Positions 1 through 7,783 of a stretch of 64,000 nucleotides of DNA are shown here, piece by piece. The position numbers were made by a program, and so were the translations under genes. Every line of letters begins with the position of its first letter. Position 1 is the stretch's first letter. The notes under the pieces were generated by a model. It was not told where the DNA came from, searched no databases, and saw nothing but the letters and a program-made list of their open reading frames with translations. The DNA lies in assembly GCF_002783505.1 (NCBI RefSeq), contig NZ_PFGL01000044.1, positions 96,642 to 160,641 of the forward strand, written 5' to 3'. Source of the stretch: Shewanella sp. CG12_big_fil_rev_8_21_14_0_65_47_15. Its GTDB lineage: Bacteria > Pseudomonadota > Gammaproteobacteria > Enterobacterales > Shewanellaceae.

Positions 1-564
<564 letters not shown>

Positions 565-593
565 TTAAGTTGCTGATTTTAAAATAAATTATG

Positions 594-2801
594 CTATTCA
601 TTTGAATCACTCGTCGCATCCGCTTCCCTTGCCACTTTTTTCGCCTTTGCCTTGGCAACGGCTGCCGCTATCCTAGCTTTTTTTAGCGCGTCTGCGTCCT
701 CTGCCGGCAGTATTGCATTGACCTCTACCACAGTTTGAGTCGCAGTGACTGCCTCTACGGGCGTGTTATCGACTGTGCTATCCGTGTCTGTTACGGCAAG
801 TGTTGAGTCCGCCTGCGCGGCTTTTTTCGCTTTTGCTCGGGCGACGGCGGCAGCGACTCTGGCTTTTTTATCATCCTCAGGACTCAGTGCAGCTGTGCTT
901 GGTTCAGGCTCTGTGGCAGGTGTCTCCACAGTTTGAGCTGTAGTTGCTTTAGTCTCTGATGTTTGATCTTCGCTTAGGATATTACTCTGCTCGGCCGCTT
1001 TCTTGGCTTTAGCACGGGCAACAGCTGCGGCGACTTTGGCTTTTTTATCGTCCTCAGTGTTCGAGCCTACTACATTGGGTTCAGTGTGGCTTGCCTCAGT
1101 GTTGTTTGCATCCAAGGGGGGCGTTTCACTAGCGTTAGCATTCTGCTGTGCGGCTTTCTTTGCCTTAGCGCGGGCGATGGCTGCAGCAACGGCGGCTTTT
1201 TCCTTAGGCACTGCATCGGTTAGGGCTGCGGTTGCAGTTGCCGTGTCGCCCGATGCCTGCGCCGCGGCGGCTTTTTTCGCGGCGATACGAGCCATCGCCT
1301 CGGCGACGGCATTTTTATCTGTGCCCGTCATGGTGGCTTGTCGACGCTCGGCGGCTTCTTTGGCTTTCGCTTCGCGGGCGAGTTTTTCGTCCTCTAGGCG
1401 ATGTAAGCGTGCTTCGAAGCGGTGTTTAGCCCGTTCAGCCTGTTGTTTCTCATCGGCGGCTTGTTTCAACGCGGATTTAGCGATGCGATAGTATTCCACC
1501 AAGGGAATATCACTCGGACACACATAGCTACAACAACCACATTCAATGCAATCCTTTAGGTTGTAACTGGCGGCTTTGTCATATTCCTCGGCTTTCGCAT
1601 GCCAAAACAGTTGCTGGGGTAACAGCAGTGCAGGGCAAGCATTGGCGCATTCACCGCAGCGAATACAGGCCTTTTCTTCTGGCGTCGCGCCAATCTCTTG
1701 GCTACTCGGTACTAAAATGCAGTTCGTGCCCTTTAAAATCGGCACTTGGATGGTTGGCAGTGCATGGCCCATCATAGGCCCGCCAATAATGACTTTTTGC
1801 GCCGCTTCGGCCTTAAATCCGGTTTGGGCCAGAACATGCTCAACGGGCGTACCTATGGGCAGCCAATAATTACCGGGTTTACCGACATTTTGCCCTGTGA
1901 CTGTGACGACTCGCTCTATAAGTGGCTTACCTTGGGTAACGGCCTGATGAATAGCAAAGGCGGTACCGACATTATGCACAACTATGCCAAGTTTGGCTGG
2001 AATGGCGCCCGAGGGGACTTCACGGCCGGTGATGATCTGAATCAGCTGTTTTTCACCGCCCGAGGGGTATTTAGTCGGAATAACCGTCACGCGCACTGTG
2101 CCTGCAGGGATTGGACTGTGTTTGACCGCCTCTTGCATGGCGCTAATCGCTTCGGGCTTATTATCTTCGATGGCGATAACGATGCGTTTTGGTATTAATA
2201 ACCGATAAATAATACCAATACCCGCGAGGATATCTTGGCTGTATTCGCGCATTAATCTGTCATCGGCGCTGATATAGGGCTCGCACTCGACACCGTTGAT
2301 GATCACTAAATCGATTTCACTGACGGGATTGAGTTTGATATGGCTCGGAAACGCGGCGCCGCCCATGCCCGCAATACCTGAGGCATGGATTTTCTCGATA
2401 ATCTGTTGATCGTTAAGGCTTTCAAGCTCACTCTGGGCTAACTCGCACCAGGTATCTTTGCCATCGGCGGCGATCACACAGGTATTGACGGGCAGGGCCG
2501 AGGCATGATTACTGGCCCTTGGTTCAATCGCAATAATAGTGCCAGAGGTGGGCGCATGTACGGGCAAATGCCAAATAGACGTGCCTTGGGTTAATGGCAT
2601 TCCCTTTCGCACTTTATCGCCAACGCTAACCGCAAGTGTACAATTTTCGCCGACCTGTGGCACAGGCACTAAATATTCCTGCGCTAAGGGTAACTGTCCT
2701 ATCGGCGTCGTATTGGAGAGGAATTTGACTTCGGGTGGATGAATACCGCCGAGTGAGCGCCAAAGGGTTCCTTTATCGAGTTGATCTAATAAAGTTAGCA
2801 C
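594..2801 (-). CDS. rnfC: RnfC/RsxC, electron transport complex subunit C with Ala/Lys repeat tail
   Basis: Peripheral NADH/FMN- and iron-sulfur-binding subunit of the Rnf/Rsx complex, 735 residues. The core carries a flavoprotein-like N-terminal domain (GIAGMGGAAFPSH near residue 145) and two [4Fe-4S] motifs, CIRCGECANACP and CIECGCCSYVCP, around residues 380 and 420. From about residue 490 it becomes an Ala/Lys-rich tail with five imperfect copies of a unit like VAAAVARAKAKKAAQ separated by acidic or Ser/Thr-rich linkers. Such tails are known in enterobacterial and Shewanella RsxC and vary in repeat number. The start is GTG at 2801, with GAGAGGA at the end of rnfB as ribosome binding site; the genes are 3 bases apart, suggesting translational coupling. 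Confidence 0.95.
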   Translation of the reverse strand: MLTLLDQLDKGTLWRSLGGIHPPEVKFLSNTTPIGQLPLAQEYLVPVPQVGENCTLAVSVGDKVRKGMPLTQGTSIWHLPVHAPTSGTIIAIEPRASNHASALPVNTCVIAADGKDTWCELAQSELESLNDQQIIEKIHASGIAGMGGAAFPSHIKLNPVSEIDLVIINGVECEPYISADDRLMREYSQDILAGIGIIYRLLIPKRIVIAIEDNKPEAISAMQEAVKHSPIPAGTVRVTVIPTKYPSGGEKQLIQIITGREVPSGAIPAKLGIVVHNVGTAFAIHQAVTQGKPLIERVVTVTGQNVGKPGNYWLPIGTPVEHVLAQTGFKAEAAQKVIIGGPMMGHALPTIQVPILKGTNCILVPSSQEIGATPEEKACIRCGECANACPALLLPQQLFWHAKAEEYDKAASYNLKDCIECGCCSYVCPSDIPLVEYYRIAKSALKQAADEKQQAERAKHRFEARLHRLEDEKLAREAKAKEAAERRQATMTGTDKNAVAEAMARIAAKKAAAAQASGDTATATAALTDAVPKEKAAVAAAIARAKAKKAAQQNANASETPPLDANNTEASHTEPNVVGSNTEDDKKAKVAAAVARAKAKKAAEQSNILSEDQTSETKATTAQTVETPATEPEPSTAALSPEDDKKARVAAAVARAKAKKAAQADSTLAVTDTDSTVDNTPVEAVTATQTVVEVNAILPAEDADALKKARIAAAVAKAKAKKVAREADATSDSNE
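640..1317 (-). repeat. Five imperfect in-frame repeats coding the RnfC tail
   Basis: On the minus strand the rnfC 3' part contains five related blocks near 1270-1317, 1153-1205, 999-1057, 819-877 and 640-687. Each encodes a helix-forming Ala/Lys/Arg unit ending in AKAKKAA or similar. The two central blocks (819-877 and 999-1057) are the most alike at DNA level, including the preceding Asp-Asp-Lys-Lys codons, so copy-number change by slippage or recombination is plausible. Confidence 0.85.
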
Positions 2802-2804
2802 CGC

Positions 2805-3386
2805 TTATCCTCTCTTTTCTTCGTGCTGGCTCTCTTGGATAAGAGTCACGGGAATCGTATTTAAACGCCAGTTCCAATTTTTAAGATTCTGAGTCACAGG
2901 GATCATATCAATACAGTCGACGGGGCAGGGTTCAACGCAGAGATCACAACCTGTGCAATCAGTGGTCAGCACTGTATGCATCAATTTGCCCGCACCTATG
3001 ATGGCATCCACGGGGCAAGCCTGAATACATTTAGTGCAGCCAATACACTCATCTTCGCGGATGTAGGCGACTTTTTTAACCTGAGATTGCGCCTCGGCAT
3101 TGAGCGGCTCGGGATCGACGCCCATCAGGCTAGCCAGCTTTTCCATGGTGGCAGTGCCACCCGGAGGGCATTTATTGATGTTATCGCCATTGGCAATGGC
3201 TTCAGCGTAGGGGCGACAGCCGGGGTAACCACATTGGCCGCATTGGGTCTGTGGCAAAATGGCTTCTAGCTCATCGACAATGGGATTACCTTCAACCTTA
3301 AATTTAAGGGCGGCAAAACCGAGTAACACCCCAAAGACCAAGGCCAGTAGGGTCAACAATATGACTGCAATTACAATGGTGGACAT
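2805..3386 (-). CDS. rnfB: RnfB/RsxB, electron transport complex ferredoxin-like subunit
   Basis: Iron-sulfur subunit of the Rnf/Rsx complex, 193 residues, the usual length. One N-terminal membrane anchor (residues about 5-28) is followed by a four-cysteine cluster motif CGQCGYPGC...CPPGG near residues 49-75 and then two ferredoxin-type [4Fe-4S] motifs, [16 protein letters not shown] and [16 protein letters not shown]. It sits between rnfA (1 base gap) and rnfC (3 base gap). The whole cluster is typical of the version that in E. coli also reduces SoxR; whether that holds here cannot be told from sequence. Confidence 0.96.
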   Translation of the reverse strand: MSTIVIAVILLTLLALVFGVLLGFAALKFKVEGNPIVDELEAILPQTQCGQCGYPGCRPYAEAIANGDNINKCPPGGTATMEKLASLMGVDPEPLNAEAQSQVKKVAYIREDECIGCTKCIQACPVDAIIGAGKLMHTVLTTDCTGCDLCVEPCPVDCIDMIPVTQNLKNWNWRLNTIPVTLIQESQHEEKRG

Positions 3387-3387
3387 C

Positions 3388-3966
3388 TTACTTAACCAAT
3401 CCTGTAAATCCCATAAAGGCCAGCGACATCAGGCCCGCGGTGATCATGGCAATGGCGCCGCCCTTAAAGGGTAAGGGCACATCCGCGGCGGCTAAGCGTT
3501 CACGCATAGCCGAGAAGAGAATTAACACTAAAGAGAAGCCAACCGCCGCACCAAAACCGTAGATAGCCGATTGAATAAAATCGTGTTTTTCGTTCACGTT
3601 AAGCAGGGCTACACCCAATACCGCACAGTTTGTGGTGATTAGTGGCAAATAAATACCGAGTGCACGGTGCAGGGTTGCACTGGTTTTTTGTACGACCATT
3701 TCAGTAAATTGCACGACAACGGCAATCACTAAAATAAAACTCATCGTACGTAAATAGCTCAGATCAAAGGGGAGTAATAGGTATTGATTCACGAGATAGC
3801 TGAGTATCGAGGCTAAGGTCAACACAAACGTGGTGGCCATAGACATACCAATCGCGGACTCCAATTTACTGGAGACCCCCATGAAAGGACATAAACCTAA
3901 GAATTTCACTAAAACGAAATTGTTGACCAGTACAGTGCTGATCAACAACAGGAGATATTCACTCAT
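3388..3966 (-). CDS. rnfA: RnfA/RsxA, electron transport complex integral membrane subunit
   Basis: Integral membrane subunit of the Rnf/Rsx complex, 192 residues with about six transmembrane helices. Family marks include [18 protein letters not shown] near the N-terminus and [12 protein letters not shown] in the second half; the conserved cysteines near CPF and NCAV are the residues proposed in RnfA/NqrE proteins to hold an intramembrane iron-sulfur centre. First gene of the visible operon; no other gene lies in the 125 bases upstream before the convergently unrelated GGDEF/EAL gene end at 4092, so the operon promoter should lie in 3967-4091. Confidence 0.96.
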   Translation of the reverse strand: MSEYLLLLISTVLVNNFVLVKFLGLCPFMGVSSKLESAIGMSMATTFVLTLASILSYLVNQYLLLPFDLSYLRTMSFILVIAVVVQFTEMVVQKTSATLHRALGIYLPLITTNCAVLGVALLNVNEKHDFIQSAIYGFGAAVGFSLVLILFSAMRERLAAADVPLPFKGGAIAMITAGLMSLAFMGFTGLVK

Positions 3967-4091
3967 CTCAATACTTGTCTAAACGGATCTTGGCCGTATT
4001 ATCGACTTTTCCGTTTGTATAAACAACATATAGAATGCAGGGTTAACCATCTTTACTGTAAATATTGGCGATGAATTAACCGAGTGTACAA

Positions 4092-5996
4092 TTAAACTTG
4101 GTCGCTAATAGTTAATGCCTGGGGCTGGGCAATATAATAGCCCTGCAGGCCATCGACTAAGAGTTTTTCGAGGGTTAATTTTTCCTCCTGCCGCTCGACA
4201 CTGGTCGCTATGACGCGAATACCAATACGCCTTGCGACATCTACCATCATACGAACGAAAAATTTATTATTGCTATCTTCATCAATGGCGGTGGAATAAC
4301 TACCATCGAGCTTAATGTAGTCAGGGCGCACCTCGTTGAAGAATTTGAAGGAGGTAAAGCTCATCCCAAAACGTTCGATGGAGACCCTAGCGCCTACACT
4401 GTGCACTTCCCGGACAAACTTGAAACTGGCACCTAAATTTGCCTGCATACCCGCCTCGTTGATCTCAAATACCAAACGTGAAGCGATAGATTTATGTTTG
4501 CCTAAAATATCTTTTAGCCAGCCAACAAAGAGTTCTTGGTGGGCTGAAAACGCACTCATGTTGATGCCAAAATTACCGCTGAAGGTGGGGTTTTCCTTAA
4601 GCATTTTTAATGTGCTGATCACTACTAATTTATCTAATTCCGTACTTAACCCGTGGCGTTCGGCCATAGCAATCACTGTGGTGGTCGGTAAAAATTTGCC
4701 CTCACTATTATAGAAACGGGCCAACAGTTCGCGATATACCTCAACATCGTTGCGGCAGGGCTGGATCGGTTGTTGGTAGAATTTCAAGGCTTGGCGAGTG
4801 ATGAGATCAAGGATTGCCAGTTTCCAACGATCATCGCCAAAATGTTCATCACCATTGAGTTTTTCTTGAATGTGGTAACTATTTGGCCCCAAGGTTTGGG
4901 CAATACTCACCGCAGTATCGGCAAGGGTGAGTAGGGTAACGGGATTAGCCCCTTGCTGATAGGGAACTAAACCTGTGTGCGCTGTGGACTCAGTCTTGAT
5001 TATCTGTTGGTATTCATCGAGAAAAATTTTGAGTTGTTCTAAAAATTTAGACCCATCCTTAATCACAACATCGGGAATGAATACGGCAAAATCGGCGCTA
5101 GAAACGCGGAAACATTCGGCATTTGGGTATTTCGAACAGGCCTTACGAATACAATTGGCCACGTTAGATAAATAATCATCCCCTGCGGTGCGCCCCTGCA
5201 ACTGATTGACATGGGCGAGTTCTGTGGCCTTTACCATCGCCAGCAGACCCAATTGGGGGACGTTGGGCTGACTAATGTTCTCTAATTTACTGGTGAAACG
5301 CGGGCGACTACCAAAACCGGTAATAGGATCCTGATAGGCGGCCCGATGCAATTTTTCGTTTTCCTGGGTGAGTTTATCTAATTGCGTTTTAAGTTGAGTG
5401 CGACACTCTTCTAACGCCAGCTTTATCGGGCTCATCTCACCAGAGAGTTTGGATGTGGCAATGGCGGAAAAACTCATGTCAGGAAGATGGGAAATATACT
5501 GGGCGGCATAACCAATGGTGGCTTTCATCCTCGCCATTAATGCCACAAAGATGCCGAGCAAAATCAAATAAGCGACTAGCAGCATTAGCCCCAATTTCTC
5601 TGTATTATTAATGGCCTCTTCAATGGCTTGATTGGCGCTGAGTTTGATCTGTAGACGACCCGTCGCAATTTTTTGGGTATGGGCTAAGTTAAGGGGGAAT
5701 AAGCCCGCAAGTGGATGGTCATCCTTCGCCGTGAGGCTGCCCTCGGTATGATTAAGCTCGCCATCGGTATCATCCACATATTGAAAAAATTGGAACCGAT
5801 AGTCACTCGATAGCAGTTGATACAGCTCTGCGCCACTGCCTTGCCATTGGGCAAAACCGCCAAGGTGTTTTTTGAAGCCATCGAGTTCTTGCTGTTGCTG
5901 GATTTGCAATTGGCTATTCTGGCTCTGATAAAACCAACCCAATAGCGCCAAAAAGATCAGTAATAAAAAGACGGGATATGATTTTGACATGGCCAT
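4092..5996 (-). CDS. Membrane protein with degenerate GGDEF and EAL domains (CsrD/MshH-like)
   Basis: 634 residues. Order: a membrane helix at about 7-23, a periplasmic loop, a second helix at about 135-155, a short coiled coil (DKLTQENEKLHR), a GGDEF-type domain and an EAL-type domain. The signature residues are lost: the GGDEF loop reads SSADF, the EAL motif reads ELL, DDFG reads ERFG and the late catalytic glutamate region reads ATSVER. That pattern and the length match E. coli CsrD (646 residues), which does not make or break c-di-GMP but directs RNase E to CsrB/CsrC RNAs; the Vibrio homologue is MshH. Function as a regulator of Csr RNA turnover is inferred from family. Same strand as rnfA but 125 bases upstream of it. 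Confidence 0.72.
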   Translation of the reverse strand: MAMSKSYPVFLLLIFLALLGWFYQSQNSQLQIQQQQELDGFKKHLGGFAQWQGSGAELYQLLSSDYRFQFFQYVDDTDGELNHTEGSLTAKDDHPLAGLFPLNLAHTQKIATGRLQIKLSANQAIEEAINNTEKLGLMLLVAYLILLGIFVALMARMKATIGYAAQYISHLPDMSFSAIATSKLSGEMSPIKLALEECRTQLKTQLDKLTQENEKLHRAAYQDPITGFGSRPRFTSKLENISQPNVPQLGLLAMVKATELAHVNQLQGRTAGDDYLSNVANCIRKACSKYPNAECFRVSSADFAVFIPDVVIKDGSKFLEQLKIFLDEYQQIIKTESTAHTGLVPYQQGANPVTLLTLADTAVSIAQTLGPNSYHIQEKLNGDEHFGDDRWKLAILDLITRQALKFYQQPIQPCRNDVEVYRELLARFYNSEGKFLPTTTVIAMAERHGLSTELDKLVVISTLKMLKENPTFSGNFGINMSAFSAHQELFVGWLKDILGKHKSIASRLVFEINEAGMQANLGASFKFVREVHSVGARVSIERFGMSFTSFKFFNEVRPDYIKLDGSYSTAIDEDSNNKFFVRMMVDVARRIGIRVIATSVERQEEKLTLEKLLVDGLQGYYIAQPQALTISDQV

Positions 5997-6209
5997 AAAA
6001 AATCCGCTCTCAACTTATGGGAGTATAAAGACAGCAAAGCCCATGCAATGTAACTAGGCTATCTTTGCAATAGGCTATCTGTGTGATGATACTCAGAATT
6101 TTGGTTAATAAATTGATCACAGTGTAACTGTATTTGATTTAAAACAGAAATTAAAAAGAGAATGCCAAATGGTCAAAAACGGAGTGGAGTAGGAGATTAT
6201 GCGAAAGAT

Positions 6210-6285
6210 TGGCTCCCCTGACTGGACTTGAACCAGTGACATACGGATTAACAGTCCGCCGTTCTACCGACTGAACTACAGGGGA
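6210..6285 (-). tRNA. tRNA-Asn (GTT), copy 5 of 5
   Basis: 76 bases including encoded CCA. Read on the minus strand: 5' TCCCCTGTAGTTCAGTCGGT, anticodon GTT in loop CTGTTAA, T arm GGTTCAAGTCC, and acceptor stem ending CAGGGGAGCCA. Last of five identical copies in transcription order. Confidence 0.97.
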
Positions 6286-6336
6286 GTAGAGGGTGCGATA
6301 TGATTATCGACTTTTAAACACATGCTTGACTTAAAA

Positions 6337-6412
6337 TGGCTCCCCTGACTGGACTTGAACCAGTGACATACGGATTAACAGTCCGCCGTTCTACCGACTG
6401 AACTACAGGGGA
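6337..6412 (-). tRNA. tRNA-Asn (GTT), copy 4 of 5
   Basis: Identical 76-base sequence to the other four copies, anticodon GTT, encoded CCA. The spacer to the next copy (6286-6336) resembles the spacer 6413-6464, including a shared GTAGAGGGTGCGATAT block. Confidence 0.97.
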
Positions 6413-6464
6413 GTAGAGGGTGCGATATCGCTATCGACTTTAATAACACATGATTGCTTTAAAG

Positions 6465-6540
6465 TGGCTCCCCTGACTGGACTTGAACCAGTGACATACG
6501 GATTAACAGTCCGCCGTTCTACCGACTGAACTACAGGGGA
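6465..6540 (-). tRNA. tRNA-Asn (GTT), copy 3 of 5
   Basis: Identical 76-base tRNA-Asn with anticodon GTT and encoded CCA; middle member of the tandem array. Confidence 0.97.
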
Positions 6541-6570
6541 ATCATTTTAACGCGGCAGTGAAATAGTAAG

Positions 6571-6646
6571 TGGCTCCCCTGACTGGACTTGAACCAGTGA
6601 CATACGGATTAACAGTCCGCCGTTCTACCGACTGAACTACAGGGGA
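6571..6646 (-). tRNA. tRNA-Asn (GTT), copy 2 of 5
   Basis: Identical 76-base tRNA-Asn with anticodon GTT and encoded CCA. The spacer to copy 3 is only 30 bases. Confidence 0.97.
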
Positions 6647-6698
6647 ATCGTTGTTACTCTTACTGCTTGTTCCTACGCATTGATACACTCGCTGAAAA

Positions 6699-6774
6699 TG
6701 GCTCCCCTGACTGGACTTGAACCAGTGACATACGGATTAACAGTCCGCCGTTCTACCGACTGAACTACAGGGGA
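6699..6774 (-). tRNA. tRNA-Asn (GTT), copy 1 of 5
   Basis: Promoter-proximal copy of the array; identical 76-base tRNA-Asn, anticodon GTT, encoded CCA. A good sigma-70 promoter lies 43 bases upstream. Confidence 0.97.
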
Positions 6775-6816
6775 ATCGTTTCACACAGTCGTATCGACTC
6801 GTTGAGAACGGAGCGC

Positions 6817-6845
6817 ATAGTAAAACGCTCTGTGGGATGAGTCAA
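6817..6845 (-). promoter_or_regulatory. Promoter of the tRNA-Asn array
   Basis: On the minus strand: -35 TTGACT (6845-6840), 17-base spacer, -10 TACTAT (6822-6817), followed by a GC-rich discriminator GCGCTCCG as expected for growth-rate and ppGpp-controlled stable RNA promoters. The predicted start is near 6810, about 35 bases before copy 1. The tRNA-Tyr array promoter has the same -10. Confidence 0.78.
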
Positions 6846-6987
6846 CTCGAGTTACTAAAAAAAGTGTAATTATGCTGTTAAGTGCTCATCTAATGTGCAT
6901 CGTGGTGTAGAAATCATCATATTGATGAAGAAATAACTTAACTTTTCGCAAGATAGCGTTTCTTGCTGGGATTATTTGCTGGGTTTG

Positions 6988-7093
6988 AGGAGGGGTAAAA
7001 ACAGAGCGGCCTTCGCTCGGCTAGAACCCTGCACTGCAAGAGTCGAGAATAGGTTCTTGGTTCTAGCAGAGAGTGAAACGGTTCCTCCTTTTT
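6988..7093 (+). ncRNA. Candidate structured RNA ending in a U tract
   Basis: On the plus strand AGGAGG (6988-6993) can pair with CCTCCT (7084-7089), which runs into five T (7089-7093). Inside lie hairpin GAGCG/CGCTC (7004-7008 with 7014-7018) and a 9-bp perfect stem GCTAGAACC/GGTTCTAGC (7020-7028 with 7059-7067). The three nested or adjacent stems and the terminal T run look like an independent small RNA or a long-range terminator. No promoter was assigned and I do not recognise a family, so this is a candidate only. Confidence 0.35.
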
Positions 7094-7277
7094 ATACAAC
7101 CCTTAAACAAGGAGGCTGTGTCGTTAGTGCATCACTGTGATCGTTATAGCATTTAGGATCTCGCACTCTAATTAGGAGCTAGCACTCTTACAAGGCGCAG
7201 CCCATCCTAACGAGCCCTCGTGAACTACACTGTTTTTGATCTAAGGGCTATGGAGACAAGTAGCAACATTTATCAAA

Positions 7278-7292
7278 TGTAATTAAATTACC
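7278..7292. promoter_or_regulatory. Orphan HexR-like palindrome
   Basis: TGTAATTAAATTACC contains the perfect 13-base palindrome GTAATTAAATTAC and differs at one base from the HexR consensus as I remember it (TGTAATWWWATTACA). No sugar-metabolism gene is adjacent: uvrB starts about 490 bases downstream and the tRNA-Asn promoter is about 430 bases away. Confidence 0.5.
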
Positions 7293-7362
7293 AAATGTTG
7301 TTTTGGTGTTATTTAGGGAGAGGGTAGTGCTCTATCCCGCATGGATCCTAGGTTATTTTGAC

Positions 7363-7385
7363 TTATCAACAAAATCTGTGGATAA
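7363..7385. promoter_or_regulatory. Pair of DnaA boxes upstream of uvrB
   Basis: TTATCAACA at 7363-7371 (one mismatch to TTATCCACA) and TGTGGATAA at 7377-7385, which is the exact reverse complement of the consensus DnaA box. They are inverted and 5 bases apart, about 400 bases before uvrB. A DnaA-binding site in the regulatory region of E. coli uvrB has been reported, which makes the location meaningful. Confidence 0.55.
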
Positions 7386-7783
7386 CCCTGTGGGTTGTGC
7401 TTTAAAACAGGCGTCAAAGCCTTGCAGTATGGGCGATGGACTTAAATTGCACTATTTTGGCGACAAAAAAATAAACTCAATAAATCCAATGTTATACCAA
7501 ATGCAACCGCTATTTTATTTGGTCTTCCGTCAGGTTGCAATTTTGTAATAGAGTAAAAGCCCACTCTTGTGTATTAAATTGCCATTTCCATTGCGTTTTA
7601 GGGTGTTTTTTAGCCAATTTCGGCCTCAAAAAGGTGTGGTCAAAAAATTTCATTTTTCAGCCATAAAATTGTCATCTTGTGACGGTATCGGGAGCCGGTA
7701 TTGGTATATTGCGCCGATAACTGCTGGAGCTTAACGGGCGACTTGATTAGAATGGGGACGACTAACCACAAGGATATGTACGA

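Larger units (their letters stand above)
6846..7783. other. Gene-free 0.94 kb stretch between the tRNA-Asn promoter and uvrB
   Basis: No convincing protein gene. It holds a structured segment at 6988-7093, a pair of related 16-base direct elements near 7157-7190 (GGATCTCGCACTCTAA and GGAGCTAGCACTCTTA), a HexR-like palindrome at 7278-7292 framed by CAACATTT/AAATGTTG, DnaA boxes at 7363-7385, and the uvrB leader. I could not find a LexA box of the CTGT-N8-ACAG form in the last 250 bases before uvrB. Confidence 0.6.

Noticed and set aside
745..2198. Several plus-strand open frames over rnfC
   Set aside because: They lie opposite the Ala/Lys repeats and flavoprotein core of rnfC, where skewed codon composition removes stops; rnfC has clear homology.
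7157..7190. Pair of 16-base direct elements (GGATCTCGCACTCTAA and GGAGCTAGCACTCTTA)
   Set aside because: Only two copies with three mismatches, no spacer regularity; not enough for a CRISPR, iteron array or operator call.
7303..7548. Open frame of 81 codons after the HexR-like site
   Set aside because: Starts at TTG without a ribosome binding site, has no recognisable domain, and spans the DnaA boxes; most likely non-coding.
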